Assembly (NCBI GenBank): GCA_036768485.1
Contig: JAVLUZ010000703.1
Span: 232,411 to 296,410, forward strand
DNA from: Mermis nigrescens
Lineage: Eukaryota; Nematoda; Enoplea; Mermithida; Mermithidae
Length of the DNA stretch: 64,000 nt
Direction: 5' to 3'
The notes beneath the pieces are model-generated. The model was not told the DNA's origin and made no database searches. It saw only the letters and a list, made by a program, of their open reading frames with translations. Position 1 is the first letter of the stretch; each line of letters begins with the position of its first letter. The translations under genes and the position numbers were made by a program. This document shows, one piece after another, positions 20,796-64,000 of this stretch.

Positions 20796-21089
20796 GCATC
20801 CGTCTTACACGCAAGCAAATAAAATTAAGTTACACCGCGCCATACACCGTATTAATAATATTCCAATCAAAGCATATATACATAGATATAGATAAAATAC
20901 TAGACGCAATACTCGGCGGTCAAAGGTCAAAAACGATTGTCTCCAATTATATACAACCAAGCTAATGGTCAGCGGCGACTTATTCATTAAATGTGGCAGA
21001 TTATAATTCGATGTGCGAGATGAGCTCAAAAACACATTGGGACAAATTTGTTTTAAAAAAGTACGCGTAAAATAATACTGAACGGATTA

Positions 21090-62967
<41,878 letters not shown>

Positions 62968-63019
62968 CTACGAAGAAGAAAATAGAAAAGAAATAATATC
63001 CTAGTCACGAGGCTGTATG

Positions 63020-63818
63020 CAGTGATCGACCGAGCTCAAAAAATACCGGGCCCGGGCTTTGCAGACGGGCTTGGTACCGGGCCCAGGCCCGGGCTAATAT
63101 ACTAACAACATGCCTTGCTTCCAATATAATGTTATGCATAAGATACATATTTTGACCAATTTTGCAGATTATTTGTCAAACGCAAGGCTAACTATTGTGT
63201 CAAAAAGATTCTTAAATTCTGAGCTCTGTTAGATTATTCGATCTTCCTAAAAATAAGTCAGATAGTTAGCAAGTATTTTGGTAGCATTATTCAAGCAAGA
63301 ACAAAGTTCTAATACAATAGCGCGCAATTCCATTATTAAAATGCATGTGCAACTAAACACGGTTTGAAAAAGCACAAGGTTTCATGTAGGTATTTAAAGG
63401 AAATTGAGCATCGGATTAATGCATTCGGACATAACAGCGACCATGATATGGTCGGATAGAAGATATGCTATTTGGATTTTAAAACTCAAACTATAGCGTA
63501 CATTGAGGTCAGTTGAAATTGTGTAATGTATAGGATAGGACACGTATTGAAGCGTTGTTTAGAAGATGCATGTACATACGATATTTGACAAGGATATGCT
63601 AATGAGCACGTAGACAGAAGTAAGGCAAATGGATTTAAATAGAATCACAGGATATAGCAAACTCATAAGAAGTACGGACAACAGCTGAAATAGTAAACGT
63701 CTAAAATATTAACGATAATTATTTGAATCCCGGTTGAGGCCCGGTGGTTTTCAGCCGGGCTCGGGCCTGCTATGACCGGCCGGGCCCAGTCCGGGCCCGA
63801 GTACCTGGTCGATCACTG
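63020..63818. mobile_element. hAT-like element, CAGTGATCGACC ends, CCGGGC subterminal arrays
   Basis: It starts CAGTGATCGACC and ends GGTCGATCACTG. A perfect 8-bp duplication, GCTGTATG, flanks it (63012-63019 and 63819-63826). CCGGGCCCGGGC-type arrays lie at about 63046-63095 and 63737-63805. 799 bp without a coding frame. Confidence 0.95.
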
Positions 63819-63852
63819 GCTGTATGTGCATTTTTACATGTAATTTACATAC

Positions 63853-63873
63853 CTGACGACAATGCCACTCTTC
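63853..63873 (-). CDS. Possible 21-nt RABGAP1-like microexon
   Basis: A 21-nt block, EEWHCRQ, lies between an acceptor (AATAG, 63874-63875) and a strong donor (CAG|GTATGT, 63851-63852), in phase 0 with the 62791 exon. The position fits the end of the PTB domain, but similarity to human HVFRCEIQEA is weak, so it may be chance. Confidence 0.25.
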
Positions 63874-63888
63874 CTATTACCAGAAGCC

Positions 63889-64000
63889 ATACATGTAAGA
63901 GGGAGAATGGGATCCCCCACCCAAAATCGGCAGCCCCCATCCCCCCAAAGCCAGAAAATTTTTGACTCCCCCCCCCCATTTTGAGAAAAATCGATTTTTT
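63889..64000 (+). repeat. Family E copy, cut by window edge
   Basis: CATACATGTAAGAGGG starts the copy; C-rich runs and AGCCAGAAAATTTTTGAC follow, as at 255-470. It begins about 15 bp upstream of the possible microexon acceptor. Confidence 0.7.

Overview
The window is a low-G+C, intron-rich piece of an animal nuclear genome. Both recognisable genes are split into short exons with GT-AG introns, which rules out a prokaryote. Protein similarity fits an invertebrate, possibly an arthropod, but the sequence does not fix the species. There is no operon, CRISPR array, rRNA or recognisable tRNA.

Genes. Two genes lie on the minus strand. (1) 493-13751 is an AIFM3-type gene (Rieske ferredoxin domain plus pyridine-nucleotide-disulfide oxidoreductase). 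Eleven exons join in frame for exactly 383 codons; the C-terminal part lies beyond the left edge. (2) 21090-62967 (perhaps to 63873) is a RABGAP1/RABGAP1L-type Rab GTPase-activating protein. At least 21 exons encode the end of the PTB region, the kinesin-like region, a TBC domain with both catalytic fingers, and a C-terminal coiled coil with the stop at 21090-21092; the N-terminus lies beyond the right edge. About 7.3 kb without a recognised gene separates them. It includes a G+C-rich island at about 17690-19060 that does not resemble its surroundings.

Repeats. Much of the intron and intergenic DNA is non-autonomous DNA transposons; I found no transposase. At least six families show 8-bp target-site duplications typical of hAT-like transposition: A (CAGTG...TTTTTTGTAC), A' (CACTG...TTGTACGAG), B (CATAGGTGGGC), C (CAGGCACGTAGCT), D (CATACATGATCTTGG) and E (CATACATGTAA). 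Larger elements ending TAGGGAT, and a relative ending CAGTGATCGACC, carry short G+C-rich arrays just inside both ends, with a different array in each element. Three TA-flanked elements (mariner/Tc1/pogo-like) occur at 45260, 48707 and 53064. Elements are often nested, up to three layers deep.

How these interact. Several elements sit within 60 bp downstream of a 5' splice site. One family-A copy (51144-51601) is inserted at the end of a TBC-domain exon of the RabGAP gene; its terminal repeat carries a possible in-frame replacement splice donor. Exon borders come from similarity to family proteins plus splice-site and phase consistency, not from transcripts.
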